Shown: in pieces, positions 1-7,049 of the stretch
Position numbering within the stretch: position 1 is the first letter of the stretch
Layout of the letters: every line of letters starts with the position of its first letter
NCBI GenBank assembly: GCA_007116535.1
Contig: SKIG01000155.1
Span: forward strand, 1 to 9,251
Origin: Psychroflexus sp.
GTDB taxonomy: Bacteria > Bacteroidota > Bacteroidia > Flavobacteriales > Flavobacteriaceae
Direction of reading: 5' to 3'
DNA: 9,251 nucleotides
Notes under the pieces: generated by a model
Told to the model about the DNA's origin: nothing
Seen by the model: the letters and a program-made list of their open reading frames with translations, nothing else
Databases searched by the model: none
Position numbers and translations under genes: made by a program

Positions 1-963
1 ATAGATCGAGAAAGAGCGAGTCTAGAAGGAATCGTTCCTGCACAATTGGTCAACGCTTTGCAACTGAGTTTAGGTGAGCATGCCATCGCTAATGCATATC
101 GAGAAAATGCAAACCAACCCATAGGGATAGTGTTCAAAACTGAAAATGAAGAAAAAGCAGACTTAGATAAATTACTTCAACTTAAAGTGATTTCTGCATA
201 CGGACATCCTGTTGAGGTTGGCGAATTGGTAAAGGTTGTAGAGCAAACTATCGAAAAAAGTATTTTTAGAAAGAACAAACGCCGTGTAGTGTATGTAACA
301 GCAGAAATGGCAGGGGATTTAGAAAGTCCTGTATATGCTATCTTAGGTATGGAAAAATACCTCAAAGAAATGCACCTTCCTGAAGGATACTCCATTGAAG
401 AATTATACACACAAATTCCTGTAGATACCGATGATTATTCTGTAAAATGGGATGGTGAATGGCAAATTACCCTAGAGGTTTTTAGAGATTTGGGTATTGC
501 CTTTATTGGAGTGATTTTCATTATTTATATGCTTATTGTAGGTTGGTTCCAAAGCTTCCGTTCTCCAATTGTGATGATGATAGCTATACCGCTTTCCTTA
601 GTGGGGATTATTTTGGCACATTGGATTTTTGGAGCATTTTTCACAGCAACTTCATTTATTGGAATGATTGCTTTGGCGGGAATTATGGTTCGTAATTCAG
701 TTTTGCTTATTGACTTTATAGAAATTCGCCTCAACGATGGAATTCCATTTAAGCAAGCCATTATTGAAGCCGGAGCTGTAAGAACGACCCCTATTTTGCT
801 TACCGCCGGAACAGTGGTTATTGGTGCTGTTGCTATTTTATTCGATCCTATTTTTCAAGGCTTAGCCTTGTCATTAATGGGCGGAACTATAGTCTCCACA
901 TTCCTAACCTTGTTGGTAGTACCCCTTGTTTATTATATGGTAATGAAAAAGCGTCATCAATAA
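1..963 (+). CDS. RND-family efflux permease, C-terminal fragment (5' end outside window)
   Basis: The reading frame is open from base 1, so the gene starts upstream of the window; about 320 C-terminal residues are present. The first ~155 residues are periplasmic porter sequence, beginning with a typical RND 'VDRERA..G' type stretch (IDRERASLEGIVPAQL). Five hydrophobic segments follow, matching TM8-TM12 of the AcrB fold. They include the loop after TM8 (GWFQSFRSP), the conserved MVRNSVLLIDFIE segment, the RTTPILLTAG segment and the final GGTIVSTFLTLLVVPLVYY helix. Family members are inner-membrane proton-driven exporters working with a periplasmic adaptor and an outer-membrane channel; neither partner is in view. 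Substrate (drug, metal or other) cannot be judged from this half. An internal TTG at 46 is not the true start. No frame disruption is seen, and the gene ends in TAA just before a strong terminator. Confidence 0.93.
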   Translation: MDRERASLEGIVPAQLVNALQLSLGEHAIANAYRENANQPIGIVFKTENEEKADLDKLLQLKVISAYGHPVEVGELVKVVEQTIEKSIFRKNKRRVVYVTAEMAGDLESPVYAILGMEKYLKEMHLPEGYSIEELYTQIPVDTDDYSVKWDGEWQITLEVFRDLGIAFIGVIFIIYMLIVGWFQSFRSPIVMMIAIPLSLVGIILAHWIFGAFFTATSFIGMIALAGIMVRNSVLLIDFIEIRLNDGIPFKQAIIEAGAVRTTPILLTAGTVVIGAVAILFDPIFQGLALSLMGGTIVSTFLTLLVVPLVYYMVMKKRHQ

Positions 964-985
964 ATAAAACGTAAGCTACACATTT

Positions 986-1018
986 TTTGAAATATCCTTT
1001 TATGAAGGTGTTTTCAAA
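986..1018 (+). other. Imperfect hairpin downstream of the RND gene
   Basis: TTTGAAA at 986-992 pairs with TTTCAAA at 1012-1018, and CCTT at 996-999 pairs with AAGG at 1005-1008. A 3x3 internal loop separates the two stems and a 5-nt loop closes the structure. No T-run follows, so it is not a terminator by itself. It could be a 3'-end stabilising structure placed before the terminator at 1027-1062, or chance in AT-rich DNA. Confidence 0.3.
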
Positions 1019-1026
1019 TAGATTCT

Positions 1027-1062
1027 ATAACCCGTCAGAAATTTATCTGATGGGTTATTTTT
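1027..1062 (+). terminator. Rho-independent terminator of the RND gene
   Basis: A 13-bp stem is visible: ATAACCCGTCAGA at 1027-1039 pairs with TCTGATGGGTTAT at 1046-1058, with a single G·U pair and a 6-nt AATTTA loop. It is followed by TTTT then G. It lies 64 nt after the RND stop codon and isolates that transcript from the Fic gene's promoter. Confidence 0.85.
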
Positions 1063-1073
1063 GTTAAAATTAA

Positions 1074-1107
1074 TATCGGATAAGTATATTTTTGATATTC
1101 ACCGATA
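1074..1107. promoter_or_regulatory. Inverted-repeat candidate operator in the Fic promoter
   Basis: TATCGG at 1074-1079 and CCGATA at 1102-1107 form a perfect 6-bp inverted repeat, with partial symmetry inward (half-site TATCGGnnAA). The half-sites flank the -33 element (1091-1094), and the right half lies between the -33 and -7 boxes, so a bound protein would block RNA polymerase. The downstream gene encodes a Fic protein with a C-terminal DNA-binding-like domain, making it the obvious candidate ligand. Binding is inference. Confidence 0.5.
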
Positions 1108-1121
1108 ATTTTGTACATTTG
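1091..1121 (+). promoter_or_regulatory. Bacteroidota-type promoter for the Fic gene
   Basis: TTTG (1091-1094), a 19-nt spacer, then TACATTTG (1114-1121) is an exact fit to the Bacteroidota primary sigma pattern TTTG-N19-TAnnTTTG. The -7 box ends only 5 nt before the ATG at 1127, so transcription should begin at or next to the start codon. That predicts a leaderless or nearly leaderless mRNA. Confidence 0.7.
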
Positions 1122-1126
1122 TGTTT

Positions 1127-2107
1127 ATGTGGGAAATAGACTTAGGATATAGAGCAGATTTACAAGAGACCTTTGCGCGCCTTGAAGACAAGAAAAGCCT
1201 ATTGAGTCAGGCACGCCCTCTGCCATCTATTGCCGTAGAGAAAATAAAAGAAAGCCTCAGCATAGAATGGACGTATCATTCAAATTCCATTGAAGGGAAT
1301 ACACTTAGTCTTCGAGAAACACAAATGGTTTTGCAAGAAGGAATTACCGTAAAAGGCAAATCCCTTAGGGAACATTTCGAAGCCAAAAACCACGATACAG
1401 CTTTGCAGTTACTAGTCAAGCTTGTCAACCAAAAAACGGCTTTGAGTAGTTCGGTTATTCTTGACATTCATCAGCTTGTACTCAGAAGTATAGAAGATGA
1501 TTATGCCGGCAGATTAAGAACAGGTGGGGTACGCATTATGGGGGCAAATTTTGTTCCTCCCAATGCAAGAAAAGTCCCTGATTTGCTAGATGAATTGGTC
1601 GATTTTGTGTTAGAAAATCCGCTTCAACTCAATACTTTAGAGTTGGCTACTATTTTTCATCATAAGTTTGTTTGGATACATCCCTTTTTTGACGGAAACG
1701 GAAGAACAGTTCGTCTTTTGATGAACCTCCTTCTCATGAATGATGGTTACACCCCCGCAATTATCTTATCCAACGATAGGAAGAAATATTACGATGCCCT
1801 AAACCAAGCCAATAAAGGCAACTACAAAAAACTTACCCTACTCATGGCTCAGGCTTTGGAACGCACGCTTAATATTTTCTTGAAAATACTCCCTGAGTAT
1901 GATTTAGACTACCAACCCATTAGCGATATTGTAAGGGAAGAAAGTTTGCCCTATTCTTCGGAATATATTAGCCTATTAGCAAGACAAGGAAGAATAGATG
2001 CACACAAAGAAGGCAGAAATTGGCATACCACCAAAGAAGCAATTCTCAATTACATCGAAACCCGAAAAAGACAACGAGATGTTGGGGGATATGAGACAAT
2101 CAATTAA
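1127..2107 (+). CDS. Fic-domain protein (predicted AMP transferase) with C-terminal helix-turn-helix
   Basis: Residue numbers here count from the in-frame GTG at 1121. Fic enzymes usually transfer AMP from ATP to a hydroxyl on a target protein. The active-site motif HPFFDGNGR is intact at residues 187-195, with catalytic His187. An N-terminal inhibitory-helix motif, SNSIEG (54-59), fits [ST]xxxE[GN] and makes this a self-inhibited, class II type Fic protein. Residues ~264-313 (…SLLARQGRIDAHKEGRNWHTTKEAI…) resemble the excisionase/MerR-like helix-turn-helix tails found in many bacterial Fic proteins. I prefer ATG 1127 over GTG 1121 because the GTG overlaps the -7 promoter box; the next Met is beyond the inhibitory helix. 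The gene stands alone between two terminator-like structures. The protein target is unknown, and no antitoxin gene is adjacent, consistent with built-in inhibition. Confidence 0.88.
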   Translation: MWEIDLGYRADLQETFARLEDKKSLLSQARPLPSIAVEKIKESLSIEWTYHSNSIEGNTLSLRETQMVLQEGITVKGKSLREHFEAKNHDTALQLLVKLVNQKTALSSSVILDIHQLVLRSIEDDYAGRLRTGGVRIMGANFVPPNARKVPDLLDELVDFVLENPLQLNTLELATIFHHKFVWIHPFFDGNGRTVRLLMNLLLMNDGYTPAIILSNDRKKYYDALNQANKGNYKKLTLLMAQALERTLNIFLKILPEYDLDYQPISDIVREESLPYSSEYISLLARQGRIDAHKEGRNWHTTKEAILNYIETRKRQRDVGGYETIN

Positions 2108-2197
2108 TACTGAGTCTGCTACGAAAAATCCCTTTCTGCCAAACTCTTCCTTATCGTGAATTTTTAACCCTCACTAACAATCAGTTAGCTCCGTGTC

Positions 2198-2248
2198 AAA
2201 AATCCACTCTGCGTCGATTTTGAATGAAATCATCCTTTTCGGAGTGGA
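2198..2248 (-). terminator. Possible leftward terminator of the gal operon
   Basis: Read on the minus strand after the galT stop, TCCACTC and GAGTGGA (plus positions 2242-2248 and 2203-2209) form a 7-bp stem directly followed by TTTTT (A-run at 2198-2202). The enclosed 32 nt are long for a terminator loop but contain a nested 5-bp hairpin (GATTT/AAATC). On the plus strand the T tail is poor, so it serves galT better than the Fic gene. The rest of the 2108-2264 gap shows only a tiny CTAAC/GTTAG hairpin at 2174-2188. Confidence 0.45.
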
Positions 2249-2264
2249 CTCAATTTTACTTGTT

Positions 2265-3284
2265 TTACACCAGTTCCTTTAATCGTTGTACTGCTTGCTC
2301 GGTGGTGATATCTCTTTGTGGCGTACCGAACATTTCGTAGCCAACCATGAATTTTTTTACTGTTGCGCTTCTTAGCAAGGGCGGATAAAAACTCATGTGC
2401 CAATGCCAATGAGAATTGTCCAAACCATTGGTAGGTGATTGGTGAATTCCCGCAGAATAAGGAAAAGAACAATCGAATAACTTGTCGTATGCTTGAGTTA
2501 ACTTAGATATTGCTTCCGCAAAACCTATACTCTCTTTTTCGGATAAGGATAAGATGTTTTTTTTTTTTTTTTTGGGTGCAATCATAGCTTCAAAGGGCCA
2601 CACCGCCCAAAAGGGAGTCAACACCACATAATCATCATTTTGCCAAATGATACGCTCATTTATAGCTATTTCTTGCAGAAGGTAATCACCTAACAAGCTC
2701 GACTTCTTTTCTTCAAAATAAGCCTTTTGATGGTGGTCTTTTTTAGCTACTTCATTTGGAACAGTAGATTGACTCCAAATTTGTCCGTGCGGGTGAGGGT
2801 TACTACAACCCATAATTTCCCCTTTATTTTCAAAAATCTGAACGTGATTTATGCCTTCTTCTGCCCCAAGGGTCTTGTATTCATGCTGCCACATTTTTAC
2901 TACTTTTGCAATGTCTTCCACTTCCATATCGGGAAGACTTTTGGCGTGGTCAGGGCTAAAACAAACTACCTTACATACCCCTGATTCACTTTCAGCACGT
3001 AGTAGCCCGTCATTTATGGAAAAAGATTTTGTTTCTTTTTGTAATGCTGCAAAATCATTGGTAAATACAAAAACATCGGTGTAGTTTGGGTTTACTTCCC
3101 CATTTATACGCGTATTACCAGGACATAAGTAGCAACTTGGGTCGTAAGCGGGGCGATTGTCTTCAGGAGTTTTTTCCTGTTTCCCTTGCCAAGGTCGTTT
3201 AGTTCTATGAGGCGAAACTAAGACCCATTCCCCGGTTAAAATATTATATCTTCTGTGTGAGTAATCTTGTAAGTTGGTATTCAT
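2265..3284 (-). CDS. galT: Galactose-1-phosphate uridylyltransferase
   Basis: It exchanges galactose-1-phosphate with UDP-glucose to give UDP-galactose and glucose-1-phosphate, the second Leloir step, in the cytoplasm. The active-site NPHPHGQIW motif is intact, with His164 and the nucleophile His166. Zinc-ligand candidates are Cys51, Cys54, His113 and His164. The C-terminal HWHWHMSFYPPLLRSATVKK region, which holds further metal ligands in the E. coli enzyme, is present. The length of 339 aa is normal for the family. The start ATG lies 4 nt after the galK TAA, so the two are tightly coupled as the last genes of the leftward operon. The striking oddity is an A17 tract in the coding strand encoding Lys238-Lys242 plus most of Asn243, where E. 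coli GalT has a non-repetitive stretch of equal length. A gain or loss of one A would truncate the protein near residue 250-260 and remove the C-terminal metal site. Confidence 0.96.
   Translation of the reverse strand: MNTNLQDYSHRRYNILTGEWVLVSPHRTKRPWQGKQEKTPEDNRPAYDPSCYLCPGNTRINGEVNPNYTDVFVFTNDFAALQKETKSFSINDGLLRAESESGVCKVVCFSPDHAKSLPDMEVEDIAKVVKMWQHEYKTLGAEEGINHVQIFENKGEIMGCSNPHPHGQIWSQSTVPNEVAKKDHHQKAYFEEKKSSLLGDYLLQEIAINERIIWQNDDYVVLTPFWAVWPFEAMIAPKKKKKNILSLSEKESIGFAEAISKLTQAYDKLFDCSFPYSAGIHQSPTNGLDNSHWHWHMSFYPPLLRSATVKKFMVGYEMFGTPQRDITTEQAVQRLKELV
2557..2573 (-). repeat. A17 homopolymer inside galT (T17 on plus strand)
   Basis: Seventeen uninterrupted T on the plus strand read as A17 in galT, forming five AAA codons and the first two bases of AAC. 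With one A fewer, translation reaches TAG after about 10 codons; with one A more, it reaches TAA after about 17 codons. Other A/T runs noticed in the gal genes are only 7-8 nt, apart from the matching tract in galE. Tracts of this length are prone to replication and transcription slippage and also to sequencing error. Confidence 0.9.
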
Positions 3285-3288
3285 CTTT

Positions 3289-4446
3289 TTAATTTTTTAG
3301 GTTAACAACATGTGTTCCTTTGGATAATTTTACTTTGTAGATAGAGCAGTTTCTTTTAAACTTTTCTTTAAAAGTAAGGCTTACCTCTTTTTTGAATTCA
3401 TCAAGACCTTCTTTTTTTACTAAGTTGATAGTACAACCGCCAAAACCACCCCCCATCATTCTTGCGCCGACGACAGCTTCACTTTTTTTGGCAAGTTCAA
3501 CTAAGAAGTCGAGCTCTTCGCAGCTAACTTCGTAATCTTTACTTAAGCCCTCATGTGATTGATACAGTAATTTTCCTAAACTGTAGATATCGCTATTTTC
3601 GACAGCTTTCATAAAGGCATTTACACGTTTATTTTCTTGAATTACATAGCGTGCTTTTCGGTAGTCGTCATCACTGATTTCATCTTTTATTAAGTTCAAA
3701 TCATGCTCCGTTGCATCACGAAGTGCTTTAACGCGAAGTTTAGCCGCCACTCGCTCGCATGAAGCCCTTCTTTTATTGTAAGCAGATTCAGATAAGTCGT
3801 GCTTCACATTGGTATTGATGAGAATAAGTTTGTAGCCTTCTAAATTAAATTCTCTAACTTCAGCATTGATATTTCTACAATCTAAGAGTAAAGCACTCTT
3901 TTTTTCTCCAAACATGCTTGCAAATTGGTCCATGATTCCGCAGTGAACGCCTGCATAATTGTGTTCTGCCTTCTGCGAAATATATATCAATTCTTCTTTA
4001 CTGATATTTAGTTGAAATAATTCATTCAATGCAAATCCAATGGCATTTTCCAGAGCTGCAGAGGAGGACATTCCTGCGCCTCCGGGAACATTTCCTGAAA
4101 ATGAAAGATTGAAATTTCCAATTTCGTAGCCTTTTGCTTGAGCTTCCCCAACCACTCCAAGAATGTAGTTTCTCCAACCTCCCTTTTCTAGAGGAGCAAC
4201 CTCATTTACTTTAAATGTGTACTCTTCATTTTTATCCAAAGCAACGATGGTCGAAAAGTCAGTTTTACTTTTGGTAATACCTGCCGAAATTCCTTTGTTT
4301 ATTGCCGCAGGAAAAGCGTAACCATCATTGTAATCAGTGTGCTCTCCAATTAAGTTTATTCTTCCCGGCGAGAACACAACTAAGGGCTCTTCGTTGAAAC
4401 GTTCAACAAACTTTTTTCTAACTTTTTTATTGATTTTCTTACTCAT
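3289..4446 (-). CDS. galK: Galactokinase
   Basis: It phosphorylates alpha-D-galactose with ATP to galactose-1-phosphate in the cytoplasm. All three GHMP-kinase motifs are intact: PGRINLIGEHTDY at residues 27-39 (the galactokinase signature, with Arg29), the ATP-binding GGAGMSSSAALE at 122-133, and MMGGGFGGCTINL near the C-terminus. The catalytic base is Asp173 in GIMDQFASM. The length of 385 aa is standard. The N-terminus is lysine-rich (MSKKINKKVRKK). The gene sits 40 nt after the symporter stop codon and 4 nt before galT, so it is an internal operon gene. No disruption is seen, and its poly-A runs are short (about 7). An intact galK beside possibly switchable galT and galE matters because galactose-1-phosphate is toxic when it accumulates. 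Confidence 0.97.
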   Translation of the reverse strand: MSKKINKKVRKKFVERFNEEPLVVFSPGRINLIGEHTDYNDGYAFPAAINKGISAGITKSKTDFSTIVALDKNEEYTFKVNEVAPLEKGGWRNYILGVVGEAQAKGYEIGNFNLSFSGNVPGGAGMSSSAALENAIGFALNELFQLNISKEELIYISQKAEHNYAGVHCGIMDQFASMFGEKKSALLLDCRNINAEVREFNLEGYKLILINTNVKHDLSESAYNKRRASCERVAAKLRVKALRDATEHDLNLIKDEISDDDYRKARYVIQENKRVNAFMKAVENSDIYSLGKLLYQSHEGLSKDYEVSCEELDFLVELAKKSEAVVGARMMGGGFGGCTINLVKKEGLDEFKKEVSLTFKEKFKRNCSIYKVKLSKGTHVVNLKN

Positions 4447-4486
4447 AAGGCGTCATTTTGATTTTTTATTCTTCTACAATAATTGA

Positions 4487-6139
4487 TTATGACCAGAATA
4501 AAGCATATAAAGCCACAAGAATAATCATGATTGCAAAAGATCCAATATTGAAAAGCGGCGATGTTTTAAACAAATCTTTGGTAATCGGGATTCCTTTTTC
4601 TTTGTCTTTTCCTTTATGTTGAAGGTAACTATACACCATAATGATTAGCATAGTAAGCACTAAAGTATAACCCATTTGGTCTAAGAAAGGAACATTTACA
4701 AAAAGTGGATGTGCAGACCATTCTTTTGGAGCGACTTTAAAATACATTGCAATAGGTATTGAGCTTAACACCCCTACAATAGCTCCTTTGTTGGTCGTTT
4801 TTTTCTAGAATAAACCTAGTAAAAACACCGCCAAAATACCAGGACTTACTACCCCTGTATATTCTTGTATAAATTGAAACGCTTGATCTATACCACCTAA
4901 AAGTGGCGCTACAACACAACCAATCAGCAAAGCAACTCCAGCAGATAGTCTTCCTACATTCACTGTTTTTTTGTCGCTAGCATTGGTGTTGATGTAAGGC
5001 TTATAGATATCCATTGTAAAAATAGTAGAAGTTGAATTAAGCATAGAAGCCAATGAGGAAACGATAGCAGCGGATAGTGCTGCAAATGCTAAACCTTTCA
5101 TTCCCGCAGGTAACATCTGAAGAAGCCATGGATATGCCTTGTCAGATTGCCCTAGTGAGGGTAAATTTCTTTGACCAATATCTCCTAAACTAGCTAATAA
5201 TTCAGGATCGTTTACGATTACATAAGCTGCAATACCGGGAATCACAACAATTACAGGAATAATCAACTTTAAAAAAGCAGCAAATAAAATTCCTTTTTGA
5301 GCTTCTTTAAGCGATTTTGCAGCCAGGGTTCGTTGGATAATATATTGATTAAACCCCCAATAATATAAGTTGGCAACCCACATTCCACCTACTAAAACTC
5401 CTATTCCAGGTAAATTTTTGTACTCAGGGCTTGATTTGTCAAGAATCATTTGAAAGCGATCTGGAACTTCGTTATAAATGGTTTTGAAACCTGAAAGAAC
5501 TCCTTCTCCACCTGAAACAGTATTTAACGCCAAATAAGTGGTTACCACTCCCCCTAAAACTAGAAAAATCACTTGAATTACATCTGTCCAAGCTACTGCA
5601 GACAAACCACCATAAAGAGAGTAAGCAGCTGCGAAAAGAGCTAATCCAATTACGCCATAGATTAAGGGAATTCCGATAATTGTTTCTAAAGCCAAAGCGC
5701 CTAAATATAAAACGGACGCTAAATTCACAAACACATATAGAGCAATCCAAAAAACCGCCAAAATGGTTTTTAAGTTAGTCGAATAGCGGCTTTCTACAAA
5801 TCCAGGAATTGTATAAATTCCTTTTTTTATGAAAATGGGTAAAAAATATTTTCCGACAATTATCAAAGTAATTGCAGCCATCCATTCATAAGAAGCTATA
5901 GCTAAACCCGAGGCAAAACCCGAACCTGACATTCCAATAAATTGTTCCGCAGAAATATTTGCAGCAATAAGTGAGGCACCAATTGCCCACCAAGGAAGTG
6001 ACTTGCTCGCCAAGAAATAATCCTCAGCAGTTTTTTGATGCCCCTTTTTGTCTCTCGACACCCATAAACCTATTCCTAAAATTAGAATAGCGTAACAAAT
6101 AAATATCAAATAATCTACAAATTCAAAGTTGGTTGACAT
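4487..6139 (-). pseudogene. SGLT-type Na+/galactose symporter interrupted by an in-frame TAG
   Basis: A solute:sodium symporter (SSS family) of the inner membrane, close in sequence pattern to the Vibrio SGLT galactose transporter. ATG at 6139 begins MSTNFEFVDYLIF; translation runs 444 codons to TAG at 4807-4805. It then continues in the same frame for 105 more codons (KKTTNKGAIVG… to …ALYALFWS) before TAA at 4487, giving 550 positions in all. With a constant offset of 3 from vSGLT numbering as I recall it, the sugar-binding residues are present: Gln66, Glu85, Asn257, Lys291, Gln425, and gate Tyr260. The sodium-site Ser361-Ser362 are present too. The TAG replaces the Trp of the conserved LLGLFW motif (TGG to TAG, one base). 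The stopped product lacks the last helices. It lies between galM (11 nt gap) and galK (40 nt gap). It could be a recent nonsense mutation, a readthrough site or a sequence error; the tail shows no further decay. Confidence 0.85.
4805..4807 (-). other. In-frame amber codon replacing a conserved Trp of the symporter
   Basis: On the minus strand the codons read CTA GGT TTA TTC TAG AAA AAA ACG ACC, i.e. L-G-L-F-stop-K-K-T-T. The family pattern here is LGLFWK-type, so a single G-to-A change in TGG explains the stop. The frame is unchanged on both sides, so this is not a frameshift despite the nearby A7 run. Confidence 0.88.
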
Positions 6140-6150
6140 AATTACTTTTT

Positions 6151-7041
6151 TTAATGCTTATTGTTAATTTGTACATTCCACTTCGTTTTAAATGTTTCAT
6201 TTGGATGCAAAACCAAAATGGATTTTTTATTATTGAAGCTATTTGAAATAGCAGTCATCGGTTCAATGGCAATCAATTTTTCATTTTTTTTTGTGTATAA
6301 CTGAATAAATTTGGAGATATATTCCCCTGAAACTGACACTTTGTGAGAGGGCATCACCAAATCTACTTTTCTATCTAAAATCGAAAAACAATCATATAAA
6401 AAATTATCTTTTAGGTAAATCTCTCTTGGTTGTTTATGGTTTTTTGAACCAACTGTAATCATGTGCTCGTTCATAATTACTTGGTACTTGCTTTCTAAAT
6501 CTACATAGGCTTTTTCAAAATTATCTACACAAAAATAGGGGTGCCAACCTAAGCTAAAAAGAAATTTGTTTTCCCCCGTATTGGTGCCTTCAACATGAAG
6601 ATCAAGCCCGTCGTTTGAAAGCACATAAATTAACTTCAATTGGTATGTAAATGGGAAGCCTTCTACAGGGTCTTTTTCATCGTAAACAAGTTCAACTTTT
6701 GCGAAATTTTCATTAGCTTCGGTTAAAGAAACTTGAAAGTTTTTATCGTACACCAAACCATGAATAGCGTTGCTTCTTCCATTTTCGTTGCATGTTAAGA
6801 AATAAGATTTATTTTGAAATCGGTAAGTCCCGTTGGCAATTCTATTCGCAAAGGGGAATAAAATAGCACCAGCAAAATCAGTTTCGTATGAGGTTTGTGT
6901 TGGTTCATCAATAACCATTGTGTCGTTCAAAAGCAGTTGAACAGTTCTTCCTCCTTGTTTGGGAGAAATAACAGCCACCTGTTTTTTGTCTTCCGATTGA
7001 AGCACAAATAAATCGTCTTTATGTTTTGTTTTAAATGCCAT
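6151..7041 (-). CDS. galM: Aldose 1-epimerase (galactose mutarotase)
   Basis: It interconverts the beta and alpha anomers of galactose, supplying the alpha form to galactokinase. Family residues are in place: PFANRI (residues 63-68, Arg67), NAIHGLVYDKNF (91-102, His94), the catalytic acid in SLGWHPYF (His167) and the catalytic base in AIEPMTAISNSF (Glu260). No signal peptide is present, so it acts in the cytoplasm. At 296 aa it is shorter than E. coli GalM (about 346) and belongs to the compact branch of the family. That branch also includes broader hexose-epimerase members, so the galactose role rests mainly on the operon. The gene begins 8 nt after the regulator's stop and ends 11 nt before the symporter start. 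Confidence 0.92.
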   Translation of the reverse strand: MAFKTKHKDDLFVLQSEDKKQVAVISPKQGGRTVQLLLNDTMVIDEPTQTSYETDFAGAILFPFANRIANGTYRFQNKSYFLTCNENGRSNAIHGLVYDKNFQVSLTEANENFAKVELVYDEKDPVEGFPFTYQLKLIYVLSNDGLDLHVEGTNTGENKFLFSLGWHPYFCVDNFEKAYVDLESKYQVIMNEHMITVGSKNHKQPREIYLKDNFLYDCFSILDRKVDLVMPSHKVSVSGEYISKFIQLYTKKNEKLIAIEPMTAISNSFNNKKSILVLHPNETFKTKWNVQINNKH

Positions 7042-7049
7042 GTTTTCTG

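Noticed and set aside
46..963. RND reading frame as a complete gene starting at TTG 46
   Set aside because: The frame is open and family-like from base 1, and the first residues are mid-protein porter sequence, so this is the tail of a larger gene.
1121..1126. GTG 1121 as the Fic start codon
   Set aside because: The G of this GTG is the last base of the -7 promoter box; transcription cannot plausibly begin upstream of it from this promoter.
2174..2188. CTAAC/GTTAG mini-hairpin as a terminator for the Fic gene
   Set aside because: The stem is only 5 bp with no GC-rich core and no T-run after it.
2727..3084. Plus-strand open frames opposite galT
   Set aside because: They overlap the well-conserved galT coding strand and have no family-like content. 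Other antisense frames opposite galT, galE, the symporter, RND and Fic genes were dropped for the same reason.
4487..4771. A separate small membrane protein gene starting at GTG 4771
   Set aside because: It is in the same frame as the symporter upstream, and its residues continue the symporter's family alignment. It is the tail after the amber codon, not an independent gene.
4798..4810. Frameshift at the A7 run near the symporter stop
   Set aside because: Codons on both sides read correctly in one frame; only the TAG itself is wrong, so a nonsense change fits and a frameshift does not.
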